A stretch of 42,769 bases of DNA from a virus, in IMG/VR virus record IMGVR_UViG_3300008111_000037, positions 1-42,769 of that record; one strand, written 5' to 3'. A model generated the notes under the pieces. That model was not told the DNA's origin. It searched no databases and worked only from the letters and a program-made list of their open reading frames with translations. The first letter of the stretch is position 1; every line of letters begins with the position of its first letter. Of this stretch, positions 15,365 through 23,599 are shown in pieces. The translations under genes were made by a program, and so were the position numbers.

Positions 15365-16157
15365 TTGGATATTTCTCAGTAAAGAAGGCAAAGATGAATA
15401 TGTCAATATGTTTGCTATCGGCAGCGGCGGCCGTGTTATAAACACAGACGACTTTGATTATAGAGACAGTGACGACCCTATCATTCTTAGAGGTATCTTA
15501 AAACATAAGATAATGAAAAAATGTTGGCTAGATGGCCGAGATTTTTATTTTATGGATACTGGTTATATGGGCAATCACCGAGGACCTTTGAATCCTATGG
15601 GATGGAAATTTTATCATCGCATTGTTAAAAATGATCTGCAGCACAGCGAAATGATTAAAAGACCAGATGATCGTTTTCGTAAGTTAGCCATTCCGTTACA
15701 CGATTGGAAAAAAGGCGGAAGAAAGATCTTAATCGCCAAACCTGACGAAAAACCTATGAAATTTTATGGGTTAGAATTAGACGAATGGTTACAAGAAACT
15801 ATTGATACTATTAAAAAATATACCGATAGGCCTATCGAAGTTCGAGAAAGAGTTAAGAGTAGAGTAGAACGTACTATCAATAGCACATTAAAAGAAGCAT
15901 TAGACGATGATGTTCATTGTCTAGTTACCTTTAATAGCAATTCAGCCACAGAAGCAGTAATGTATGGATATCCGTCATTTACACTATCACCAACACATGC
16001 TGCATCGCCTGTGACTAGCCAAGACCTTAGTAAAATAGAAACACCTTTTTATCCAGACAAGGATTTAGTTTATGCATGGGCCTGCCACTTGGCCTATGGA
16101 CAATTTCATATAAATGAACTTAAAGATGGCTCAGCATGGAGAATTTTAAATGAGTGA
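15357..16157 (+). CDS. GT-B-like putative glycosyltransferase, paralog 1
   Basis: The 266-residue protein belongs to a family present three times here (also 17616 and 21533). The shared C-terminal part has a YTDRPIEVR-like strand, then FNSNSATEAVMYGYPSFT (Asn/Ser plus Glu and Gly-x-Pro, as in the sugar-nucleotide site of KpsC/KpsS-type GT-B enzymes), then DLSKIETPFYP and a terminal Trp/Gly-rich segment. The N-terminal half includes FYFMDTGYMG. Glycan transfer is inferred from motif similarity and location; family membership among the three copies is clear by eye. Confidence 0.65.
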   Translation: MNNWIFLSKEGKDEYVNMFAIGSGGRVINTDDFDYRDSDDPIILRGILKHKIMKKCWLDGRDFYFMDTGYMGNHRGPLNPMGWKFYHRIVKNDLQHSEMIKRPDDRFRKLAIPLHDWKKGGRKILIAKPDEKPMKFYGLELDEWLQETIDTIKKYTDRPIEVRERVKSRVERTINSTLKEALDDDVHCLVTFNSNSATEAVMYGYPSFTLSPTHAASPVTSQDLSKIETPFYPDKDLVYAWACHLAYGQFHINELKDGSAWRILNE

Positions 16158-17619
16158 TGGTTTTTTACCTGTTTATGTAGGCTACGATTATAGAGAAGAT
16201 ATTGCGTACAAAGTATGCGAATATTCTATCTATAAAAATACGCCAAGCGCCGAAGTTAAACCTCTTAAACAGGATCAATTAAGAAGAGACGGATATTACA
16301 CTAGATCAGTTGATCCTCTAAGTTCTACAGAATTTACATTTACTAGGTTCCTAGTTCCCCATCTCATGAACCTTGAAGGGTGGGCATTATTCTGTGACTG
16401 CGACTTTGTATGGGATGGCGATATACAGAGAGTATTTGATCAAGCAGATTCTAGATATGCAGTTATGGTAGTCAAACATAATTACAATCCTACAAACACC
16501 ATTAAGATGGATGGCAAACCACAGACTCAATATCCAAGAAAAAATTGGAGTTCAATGATATTGTGGAATTGCAGCCATCCATCTAATGCCAAACTTACTT
16601 TAGAAGATATAAACAATCAGACTGGTTCTTATCTGCACAGATTCCAATGGTTAGATGATTCGGAGATAGGTGAACTAAATGTTCAATACAATTTTTTAGT
16701 AGGACATAACAAGCCAGAAGAATGTCACGGAGGCAAACCTATAGCCTATCATTGGACTGAGGGAGGTCCGTGGTTCCCCCAGTATATGGATTGTGAATAT
16801 AAAAATATTTGGTATAACTATCTCATAGAATATTCTAACGAATTAAGCAGAAACAATGTGACTGCTTATTCTCCTATTACATGGGTTACTTCTCTTTCTA
16901 GAGAATATTGGGAATATTGTGCCAAACATACTATGCCCACATGGAGTAGACTACCAGGTGATGTAGTAGTGGTGTGGGACGACAAACCTGTAGACTTTCC
17001 TGTTGGCAGAACTTACAATTTTTGGAAAGAAGTGGCCAACCCCGATGATCCCTGGATCAAAGAAGGTATGGGAGGAACCAAAGCCGACAGATTCTGGAAG
17101 AAAAGTCGTGTGCAGGTATGGGCCGTTAGAAAATTCAAAGGTATTGTTATATGGATCGACGCCGATATAGCCGTAACTGCACCGCTGAGTCGCCCTCGAG
17201 CATTAGAACTATTGCATCCAGGAAAAAATGTTTGGGGAACATTAGACTGCGGCAGTGATCATCCACAAAAGTATGATCATATTGATACTGGAATTGTATC
17301 TTTTAATTCAAGACATTTAGAATTTGATAAATTTATTAAAGAATATTCCTTGATGTGGTATAACGGAAAGATATATGAATGTAGACAACCGTACGATCAC
17401 TATGCAGTAACAATGCTAAGTAAAAAATGGCCCGTGCAAACTTTTGTACCGCATTGGTCCCAGTGGGCTTCGTCTACAGATGAATATCCTAACAGATTTA
17501 ACATGCAGAACAGTTATGTCAAAGACTATTTCGAACACTATCTAGGAATAGAGAAAAAAGAACAATTAAAAAGATTAAACGGTGAAGAACCAGTTTCCAA
17601 AAAGGAAAAGAAAAAATGA
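16150..17619 (+). CDS. Tandem two-domain glycosyltransferase (GT8-like plus GT-A module)
   Basis: The 489-residue protein carries two GT-A domains. Domain one (1-240) is GT8-like: PVYVGYDYREDIAYKVCEYS, then the metal site LFCDCDFVWDGD and YHWTEGGPWF. Domain two (about 245-470) is the paralog found at 10109, 18547 and 19247: WEYCAKHTMPTW, VIWIDADIAV with the DxD motif, HIDTGIVSFN and a C-terminal YFEHYLG. Two transfer sites in one chain could add two sugars in sequence. The tail is Lys-rich. It overlaps both neighbours by a few bases. Confidence 0.83.
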   Translation: MSDGFLPVYVGYDYREDIAYKVCEYSIYKNTPSAEVKPLKQDQLRRDGYYTRSVDPLSSTEFTFTRFLVPHLMNLEGWALFCDCDFVWDGDIQRVFDQADSRYAVMVVKHNYNPTNTIKMDGKPQTQYPRKNWSSMILWNCSHPSNAKLTLEDINNQTGSYLHRFQWLDDSEIGELNVQYNFLVGHNKPEECHGGKPIAYHWTEGGPWFPQYMDCEYKNIWYNYLIEYSNELSRNNVTAYSPITWVTSLSREYWEYCAKHTMPTWSRLPGDVVVVWDDKPVDFPVGRTYNFWKEVANPDDPWIKEGMGGTKADRFWKKSRVQVWAVRKFKGIVIWIDADIAVTAPLSRPRALELLHPGKNVWGTLDCGSDHPQKYDHIDTGIVSFNSRHLEFDKFIKEYSLMWYNGKIYECRQPYDHYAVTMLSKKWPVQTFVPHWSQWASSTDEYPNRFNMQNSYVKDYFEHYLGIEKKEQLKRLNGEEPVSKKEKKK

Positions 17620-18554
17620 AATTTGTAGTCTATCAGGCATGTTTACCTGCGACAAATAAAAACCTAGAAAAAAATGAAATTTTAAATAGATTTCCTTTGG
17701 GCGTAGCCTATCTAGGACAGGATGATGTTGTTATCCATGAACAAAGAAATCTCATAGAAGCAGATGTGGCCATGATGGTAGGTTGGGTACATGAAGATTC
17801 TGCAGATACTCCGCATTTAGTATTTCGTAAACAGATTATTAATGAGCAAAGAAAAAGAAATAAAAAAGTCTTGTTAGCAGATTCAAATTTGTTCCTTTAT
17901 AAAGATAAAAGTAATCCAAATCATTATCTTAGATACAGTTACAATGGCATTTTTCCTAATACTGGAGATTATTGCGATCAAGATATCGATCCTAACAGGT
18001 GGAAGAATCTATCTCAGAACATAGGTATTGGTCTAAAGGACTATCGAACCTCTGGTAATCATATTCTGTTATGCCTACAACGTAACGGCGGATGGAGTAT
18101 GGGTGGATTTGATGTAGTTGACTGGACTGCACAAATTATAAAAGAATTAAGAAAACATACCGATAGAGAAATAGTTATTAGAGCACATCCGGGAGATAAA
18201 AAATCAAAAAATTATCTTTCTCCAAACAACCTGATTAAGAAAATTGGTTTTTTAAAAGGTGTTCGTCTTAGTCGAGACGGAGTTGATCTATTAGGAGACC
18301 TTAAACACTGTTGGGCTGTGGTAAATTATAACTCTAGTCCTACAGTAGGCGCAGCCATTGAGGGATTTCCTATATTTGTAACAGATCCTGAACGTAGTCA
18401 ATGTAAAGAGATTGCAAATACTGATTTATCAAAGATAGAAAATCCAAATTTACCGGATAGACAGAAGTGGGCCGAACGACTTGCTATGTTCCATTGGAAC
18501 TTTAATGAAATAGCCAACGGTGAATGTTGGTCACACATGAGAAAATATGCTTAA
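17616..18554 (+). CDS. GT-B-like putative glycosyltransferase, paralog 2
   Basis: The 312-residue protein is the longest of the three related copies. HILLCLQRNGGWSMGG, HTDREIVIRAHPGDKKS, VVNYNSSPTVGAAIEGFPIF, DLSKIENPNLPDRQKW and WNFNEIANGECW align with the products of 15357 and 21533. The Arg/His of RAHP and the Glu of AAIEG are the probable donor-binding residues, as in KpsS-like GT-B enzymes. It overlaps the previous gene by four and the next by eight bases. Donor and acceptor are unknown. Confidence 0.68.
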   Translation: MKFVVYQACLPATNKNLEKNEILNRFPLGVAYLGQDDVVIHEQRNLIEADVAMMVGWVHEDSADTPHLVFRKQIINEQRKRNKKVLLADSNLFLYKDKSNPNHYLRYSYNGIFPNTGDYCDQDIDPNRWKNLSQNIGIGLKDYRTSGNHILLCLQRNGGWSMGGFDVVDWTAQIIKELRKHTDREIVIRAHPGDKKSKNYLSPNNLIKKIGFLKGVRLSRDGVDLLGDLKHCWAVVNYNSSPTVGAAIEGFPIFVTDPERSQCKEIANTDLSKIENPNLPDRQKWAERLAMFHWNFNEIANGECWSHMRKYA

Positions 18555-19263
18555 TATCGAAGTTATCACTAGTTTTAATCAACACTATTACGACCTCATT
18601 GGTAAAGATGCTGTCTCTACTTGGTTGAAGTACTGGCCTAAAGACATGTCCCTAACTTGCTATGTGGAAGAATTTGAATTGCCCGCTGATCCCCGAATAA
18701 ACCAAGTTTCTTTCGATACGTTTGAAAAAGAATATTTTACATTTCAAGGAACAGAGCATAAACAGGTTAAGAAGTTTGCTAAAAAAGCATGGAGTTTCAT
18801 ACATGCTATGCAGCACTCTACTGCTGATAGGATCGTATGGTTAGACGCAGATGTTTTACATACCGACTACATTGAGAAAAAATTTCTCAATGAAATTTTG
18901 CCCGATGATGTGTTAAGTACTCACATGGGCGTAACATATTTTTCAGCCAAGGACGGCACACCTGGTAGATGGTTTGTTCCCGAGACTGGTTTTTTTGCTG
19001 TCAACACTAAACACAAACTTTTTGATCAATTTAGATCGGAATATAGACGTCATTACGTAGAACACGATCATAAGAACATGAGAAGATTCTACGACAACGA
19101 TGTCTACGGATATGTATTTGAGAAATTAAAAGCCCCAGGTAATGATCTTTGTAAAGATTTTACCAAAGGCTACAAAACACCAATGAGACATACTGTATTA
19201 GGACCTTATATGCAACACTATAAGGCCAAGCACAGCAAAGCAGAATTTAATTCTGACGACTGA
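18547..19263 (+). CDS. GT-A glycosyltransferase, single-module paralog
   Basis: A 238-residue stand-alone GT-A module: ITSFNQHYYDLIGKDAVSTW at the start, AWSFIHAM before the metal site RIVWLDADVLH, then PETGFFAVNTKHKLFDQF and YDNDVYGYVF. The order WxKYWP, WLDADV, ETGF, YDND is shared with the modules at 10109, 16150 (second domain) and 19247. It ends the plus-strand operon and overlaps the convergent gene at 19247 by 17 bases, so no terminator separates them. Confidence 0.78.
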   Translation: MLNIEVITSFNQHYYDLIGKDAVSTWLKYWPKDMSLTCYVEEFELPADPRINQVSFDTFEKEYFTFQGTEHKQVKKFAKKAWSFIHAMQHSTADRIVWLDADVLHTDYIEKKFLNEILPDDVLSTHMGVTYFSAKDGTPGRWFVPETGFFAVNTKHKLFDQFRSEYRRHYVEHDHKNMRRFYDNDVYGYVFEKLKAPGNDLCKDFTKGYKTPMRHTVLGPYMQHYKAKHSKAEFNSDD

Positions 19264-20071
19264 CCCAATATTTTTCGGTTCTAGGTCTTATAAAATCAGT
19301 ATTGAGGCTCTTTCCGTAGTTCTTTCTATTGCCTTTGAGATGATCTAGGTATGCACCCCACTCACTATTGATTAACGGATGACCCTCACCTTTAATCAAT
19401 CCCTTACACCAATCATTCCATTGCCATTCTGGGTGTCTTAGTTTAACTTCTTTACGAACTTCGTCAAATACCCAACAGTCGTTCCATTCACTGAATTGGA
19501 ATAATCTGCCGCTGTCATAAGCCTGCTGGAATTCAAACAAAAATTCTTGTGTAAAAGGGTCTTTGAGATTCATAGAATACAAACCACACTCGGTAAACTT
19601 CTTTTCTCGACCTAAAAATCCTAGACCAATATGAGGTTGCGACATCTTTTCAATAAAATGATGGGGAATAGAAGTGTGGCATACCATATCGGCATCCATC
19701 CAGAACAACAAATCAGCATCGGTGTTACGTGCTGCATGACAGACTGAATAGATCTTATGACTGAAGCGTATAGCATCCCATCTAAAACCAACTCCTGGCC
19801 TTTTTCCTTTCTTATCAGGAGGACCAGTAGGAACTTCTCCCTTGGCTCGAGGATCGTTGCCCCATTTATTTTTAAATGCTACTAGATCCGGACAGGATTC
19901 GTGTAAATCTCTTACTACAAGATTTTCTGAAGACTCATCTATGCTATGATCTTGAGGATAAGCATACAGTGTGATATCTTTTGGCCAATGTTGTAAGAAT
20001 GTCTGTATCATTCTTTTGGCATATTTGTCATAACCTTCTTTATGGAAGGTAGTAACTACGGCTTTTTTCAT
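19247..20071 (-). CDS. GT-A glycosyltransferase, single-module paralog
   Basis: The 274-residue relative of 18547 runs in the opposite direction. TTFHKEGYDKYAKRMIQTF and HWPKDITLYAY begin the module, DAIRFSHKIYSV precedes the metal site LLFWMDADMVCH, and ECGLYSMNLKDPF and WNDCWVFDEV follow. The GDP-mannose dehydratase gene upstream overlaps it by four bases, so the two are co-transcribed. That coupling suggests a GDP-deoxyhexose donor such as GDP-rhamnose, GDP-fucose or GDP-4-keto-6-deoxymannose; this is inferred, not visible in the site itself. Confidence 0.78.
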   Translation of the reverse strand: MKKAVVTTFHKEGYDKYAKRMIQTFLQHWPKDITLYAYPQDHSIDESSENLVVRDLHESCPDLVAFKNKWGNDPRAKGEVPTGPPDKKGKRPGVGFRWDAIRFSHKIYSVCHAARNTDADLLFWMDADMVCHTSIPHHFIEKMSQPHIGLGFLGREKKFTECGLYSMNLKDPFTQEFLFEFQQAYDSGRLFQFSEWNDCWVFDEVRKEVKLRHPEWQWNDWCKGLIKGEGHPLINSEWGAYLDHLKGNRKNYGKSLNTDFIRPRTEKYWVSRQN

Positions 20072-21051
20072 TTAGTTTGGTATCTCTTGATATCTGCTTC
20101 TACCATCATTTTAACCAGATCATCAAAACTAGTTCGTCTTTGCCATCCTAGTACTGTTTCTGCTTTCTTAGGATTACCGCAAAGACTGTAAAGTTCAGCA
20201 GGTCTCTTGAATCTAGGATCACTCTTGATATATTTTTGCCAATCGTTGACACCTGCATATTTAAATGCACGTTCTAGTAGATCCCCAATGGTATATTGAA
20301 TACCTGTGGCAACAACATAGTCACCTGGCTGATCTTGTTGTAACATTAACCACATGGCTTCGACAAAATCACCAGCGAATCCCCAGTCTCTCTTAGAATC
20401 TAAGTTTCCTAAGGTAATGCTGTCGGCTAATCCGCATTTGATTTTCGCAACACCGTCTGTGATTTTTCTAGTAACAAATTCTTTACCACGAATAGGACTT
20501 TCGTGATTGAACAAGATACCATTTGATGCATGCAGACTATAACTTTCTCTAAAGTTTACTGTAATCCAATAGGCATAGAGTTTAGCAACACCATAAGGAC
20601 TACGTGGCATAAATGGTGTTAATTCGTCTTGAAGGCCTCCCGATAGTTCTATGCTGTTTCCATACATTTCTGAAGTGGATGCTTGATAAAATCTAGTGTC
20701 TGGACTATGTTGTTTAACCGCATTTAAAATGTTAAGTGGTCCTACAGCATTTACTTCAGTGGTAAGTTTGTTTAGATCCCAACTGGCTCCTACAAAACTT
20801 TGGGCAGCCAGATTATAAAACTCGTGTGGCTTTATGGTTTTGATCAAATGATTCATGTTTCCGTCGTCAGTAATGTCGCCGGTAATTAATTCGATGTCAT
20901 TTTCAATTCCTAGAAATTTTATGTTATCTAAATTGGGATTTGAATATCTTTTTATTAAACCATATACCTTGTAATCTTTTTCTAACAATAGTTTTGCGAG
21001 ATACGGTCCATCTTGACCTGTCATTCCTGTGACAAATGCGATTTTTTTCAT
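20068..21051 (-). CDS. gmd: GDP-mannose 4,6-dehydratase
   Basis: The 327-residue enzyme turns GDP-mannose into GDP-4-keto-6-deoxymannose, precursor of GDP-fucose, GDP-rhamnose and GDP-perosamine. VTGMTGQDGPYLAKLLLEKD is the NADP site, ASTSEMYG (124-131) and SPYGVAKLYAYW (Tyr153, Lys157) the catalytic motifs, and NHESPIRGKEFVTRKI and GNLDSKRDWGFAGDFVEAM are diagnostic. Length is near the usual 340-370. A late-type box AATAAATA lies 27 bases upstream on its strand. No GDP-fucose synthase or reductase gene is in the window, so the next step may be a host enzyme or elsewhere. Confidence 0.95.
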   Translation of the reverse strand: MKKIAFVTGMTGQDGPYLAKLLLEKDYKVYGLIKRYSNPNLDNIKFLGIENDIELITGDITDDGNMNHLIKTIKPHEFYNLAAQSFVGASWDLNKLTTEVNAVGPLNILNAVKQHSPDTRFYQASTSEMYGNSIELSGGLQDELTPFMPRSPYGVAKLYAYWITVNFRESYSLHASNGILFNHESPIRGKEFVTRKITDGVAKIKCGLADSITLGNLDSKRDWGFAGDFVEAMWLMLQQDQPGDYVVATGIQYTIGDLLERAFKYAGVNDWQKYIKSDPRFKRPAELYSLCGNPKKAETVLGWQRRTSFDDLVKMMVEADIKRYQTK

Positions 21052-21077
21052 AGCGATCCTATATAAAGTGAGCAGTT

Positions 21078-21085
21078 TATTTATT
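21078..21085 (-). promoter_or_regulatory. Late promoter box before gmd
   Basis: AATAAATA on the minus strand. The predicted start leaves a leader of about 20 bases containing AGGA before ATG 21051, so this one is not leaderless. Confidence 0.45.
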
Positions 21086-21099
21086 ATAGAAGAAAACGC

Positions 21100-21495
21100 T
21101 CATCGCAATTTCCACTGAAAGTAAGTTTTGTGGATTTCTACGATTTGGTAGTTGTGGGCTTTCAAAAAAGTTTGATTTTCTTTAGAAATTAATTCCGGTC
21201 CTTCAATGATTATCAAAGAACTCCATCTTTTAAACAACGGTAATAGGTCTACTAGATGATTTTGATGATCTAGGTCAAGTAAAATTACATCAACATCATG
21301 TAAAGAATGAATATTATCAAAATTTTCTCTGTAAACAATGTTTCTTGCACGTATGACCCGTTGATGATCATCGACTAGAAAAATCGTGTTATAAGAATCT
21401 ATGATTTCTTGAACATTTCCCCAAGCATTGCCAACGACCAAAACATTTCGGGCTTTTTTGTTTAACTTTTTTATCCGTTTAGCAAATTTACTCAT
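21100..21495 (-). CDS. Small Rossmann-like protein, degenerate methyltransferase candidate
   Basis: The 131-residue protein starts with a basic stretch (MSKFAKRIKKLNKKAR). A minimal Rossmann-like order follows: VLVVGNAWGN, TIFLVDDHQRVIRA, VDVILLDLDHQNHLVDLL, SLIIIEGPEL. These resemble motifs I, II, IV and V of class I methyltransferases but are short and lack a Gly-rich SAM loop. It may be a minimal enzyme or a non-catalytic relative. It lies at the right end of the sugar island and diverges from the gene at 21533. Confidence 0.6.
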   Translation of the reverse strand: MSKFAKRIKKLNKKARNVLVVGNAWGNVQEIIDSYNTIFLVDDHQRVIRARNIVYRENFDNIHSLHDVDVILLDLDHQNHLVDLLPLFKRWSSLIIIEGPELISKENQTFLKAHNYQIVEIHKTYFQWKLR

Positions 21496-21518
21496 GGTTT
21501 AATTATTAAATACTAGGA

Positions 21519-21526
21519 TATTTATA
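21519..21526 (-). promoter_or_regulatory. Perfect T4 late promoter box TATAAATA
   Basis: On the minus strand this is the exact T4 late consensus. It lies about 24 bases upstream of ATG 21495, so the leader would be about 18 bases. Confidence 0.6.
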
Positions 21527-21532
21527 TTCTAG

Positions 21533-22360
21533 ATGAAATTCAAATTATGGAGAGAGCACGGTGCTCTCAATAGCCCTCCTATCTTTGCCGCTGTTGAGCA
21601 GGGACTCAAAAAAATCGGCATGACCATAGTCGACGGAGATCAAGACATTGACGTGATATGGTCAGTTTTGTGGCAAGGTCGTATGATGCCTAATAAAATC
21701 ATCTATGAAAAGGCCAAGTCATTAAACAGACCAATAATGATCATAGAGGTTGGTAATCTCCTAAGAGGAAAAACTTGGAGGATCAGTCTCGATCACATAC
21801 ACGGATCGGGAATTTTTGCCAACACTGATAACCTCGACTCCTCTAGGCCTAAAAAATTAGGTATGACATTAAAAAATGTCAAAAATCCTAGGAAAGACTC
21901 TATACTGATCGCCTGCCAACATGCCAATAGTCTACAATGGGAAGGTCAGCCTACTATGGGGCATTGGGTATACAAAACCATTGAAGAGGTTCGTCAATAC
22001 TCCGACAGACCTATATTAGTTCGACCTCATCCAAGATCACCTTTTTCCATAAAATTGCCAGGAGTTGAAGTTATCACACCTGCAAAAGTACCTAACACCT
22101 ATGACGATTTTAATATTTCATATGATCATCATTGCGTGATCAATTACAATAGTGGTCCGGCTGTAAAGGCAGCCATTGAAGGAACACCAGTCATCTGCGA
22201 CCAAACTAGTTTGGCATGGCCTGTCTCAGATAAAATTGAAAATTTAGACAAAATTTCACTTCCGGACAGAGAAGATTGGTTTTTAAAACTCTGTCATACT
22301 GAATGGACTGTGCCTGAATTGCAAAACGGTGAACCATTTTCTAGATTGTTTTTAAAATAA
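21533..22360 (+). CDS. GT-B-like putative glycosyltransferase, paralog 3
   Basis: The 275-residue third copy of the family seen at 15357 and 17616. SILIACQHANSLQWEGQP, YSDRPILVRPHPRS, VINYNSGPAVKAAIEGTPVI, LDKISLPDREDW and WTVPELQNGEPFSRLF line up with the other two. The conserved Arg-His-Pro and Ala-Ile-Glu-Gly give a plausible donor-binding pocket. TAAATA at 21507-21512 may be its late box. It is the last sugar-island gene; a sigma-70 promoter for the replication block starts five bases after its stop. Confidence 0.68.
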   Translation: MKFKLWREHGALNSPPIFAAVEQGLKKIGMTIVDGDQDIDVIWSVLWQGRMMPNKIIYEKAKSLNRPIMIIEVGNLLRGKTWRISLDHIHGSGIFANTDNLDSSRPKKLGMTLKNVKNPRKDSILIACQHANSLQWEGQPTMGHWVYKTIEEVRQYSDRPILVRPHPRSPFSIKLPGVEVITPAKVPNTYDDFNISYDHHCVINYNSGPAVKAAIEGTPVICDQTSLAWPVSDKIENLDKISLPDREDWFLKLCHTEWTVPELQNGEPFSRLFLK

Positions 22361-22364
22361 AAAC

Positions 22365-22393
22365 TTGACTTTTAGTCCTTAGGTGTGTACAAT
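22365..22393 (+). promoter_or_regulatory. Sigma-70 promoter with start codon at predicted +1
   Basis: TTGACT (22365-22370), a 17-base spacer, TACAAT (22388-22393). ATG 22400 begins seven bases after the last base of the -10 box, where transcription should start. Confidence 0.8.
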
Positions 22394-22399
22394 AATAAT

Positions 22400-23599
22400 A
22401 TGTCAAATTTGTCATATATAGAAGATATTTTTAATCAGTTCTACACTTTGATCTATCAACAACAACTGTTGATTTCAAAACAAGATCTTACGGCTACTTA
22501 CAGCCTACACGAATATTGTATAGACGACAATAAATTCCTCACACTAAATCAATCTAACTATCTTTTGAAGATTTTATCCAGATATCAATCCGAATCTTCT
22601 CAACTAGGTTTAGATTATAAAGATAGTCTAATTAGTCCACAATGGAAAAAAGCCTTTAGGACTTTGGATCTTTCTAAGAAAGTTTTTGTTGAACAAGACA
22701 AAGACAAAAAATGGTGGATTTGCTTAAAATTTCCATTTTCTCTCAAAGAAATTTTTGAGAAGGAAATTAAAAATGAAAGATCAAATAGTGATAACAACAA
22801 ATGGGATCACGACAGAAAATTAAGGTTAGTTGAAGTTTATAAACACAATGTGATGCATATAAACGAGTTTGTAAATCATCATGGATTTGACATAGATGAC
22901 ACGTTTTTGTCACTGGTCAGTGAAGTTGAAGAGATCTGGCAGCAACAAGATTCTATTACAACCTGTGCGGTACATGAAGATGGCTCAGTGAGATTAGTCA
23001 ATGCTGTTGCCGATGCTGAGACCTATTTCAGTGAGAGAAAAACTGGTATTTACGAAGAGGACATTTTCCTGGCAAAAACCATGGGATATCCATTGAGATT
23101 GTCAAAAGTTGCCAATTCAGTTTTAGAGAACATTTGTTCAAAAAATACAAATCAATTTTGGTTAAAAGAAAATAATAAATTTTTTGAACTGCATAAACAG
23201 GCAGGCGGCAAGTCTGCAATACTTCTGGATAGGAATACCAAAGACGTTTTAGGATGGTTGAAAAAATTCGTTTATGAGGCAGAAAATGCTGATTGTAGCG
23301 ACCAAATTAAAATCTGTTTTAGGGAAAGTGGAGACGACCAATCTGAATTAAATTCCTGGATCAAAGAAAATAAACTAGGTGGTAAGGTTGAACAAGGTAA
23401 AATTTTTATCTTTCTACAAAAGCCACCTAAGTGGTTGTTTAGAGACAAAATAGATGTTAAAATTATAGGTACGAATTGCTATGTACCACCACTAAGCGAT
23501 TCTATAACATCGCCGTGGTTATTTGCACATCCTTGTCTATGTTATCTAGGGGACATAAAACCAACGGTCATAAGGAACTATAAAATTGTCAGTGTGTAA
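22400..23599 (+). CDS. Unknown protein upstream of UvsW
   Basis: The 399-residue product is not recognised. A GTG five codons upstream falls within the promoter, so ATG 22400 (MSNLSYIEDIFNQFY) is chosen. The N-terminal 150 residues are helical, the middle has EVYKHNVMHINEFVNHHGFD, and the C-terminal third alternates strands and helices, ending with a Pro/Cys-rich segment (SPWLFAHPCLCYLGD). Its end overlaps uvsW by 14 bases, so both are co-expressed early from the promoter at 22365. A role in replication or fork processing is suggested only by this linkage. Confidence 0.65.
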   Translation: MSNLSYIEDIFNQFYTLIYQQQLLISKQDLTATYSLHEYCIDDNKFLTLNQSNYLLKILSRYQSESSQLGLDYKDSLISPQWKKAFRTLDLSKKVFVEQDKDKKWWICLKFPFSLKEIFEKEIKNERSNSDNNKWDHDRKLRLVEVYKHNVMHINEFVNHHGFDIDDTFLSLVSEVEEIWQQQDSITTCAVHEDGSVRLVNAVADAETYFSERKTGIYEEDIFLAKTMGYPLRLSKVANSVLENICSKNTNQFWLKENNKFFELHKQAGGKSAILLDRNTKDVLGWLKKFVYEAENADCSDQIKICFRESGDDQSELNSWIKENKLGGKVEQGKIFIFLQKPPKWLFRDKIDVKIIGTNCYVPPLSDSITSPWLFAHPCLCYLGDIKPTVIRNYKIVSV

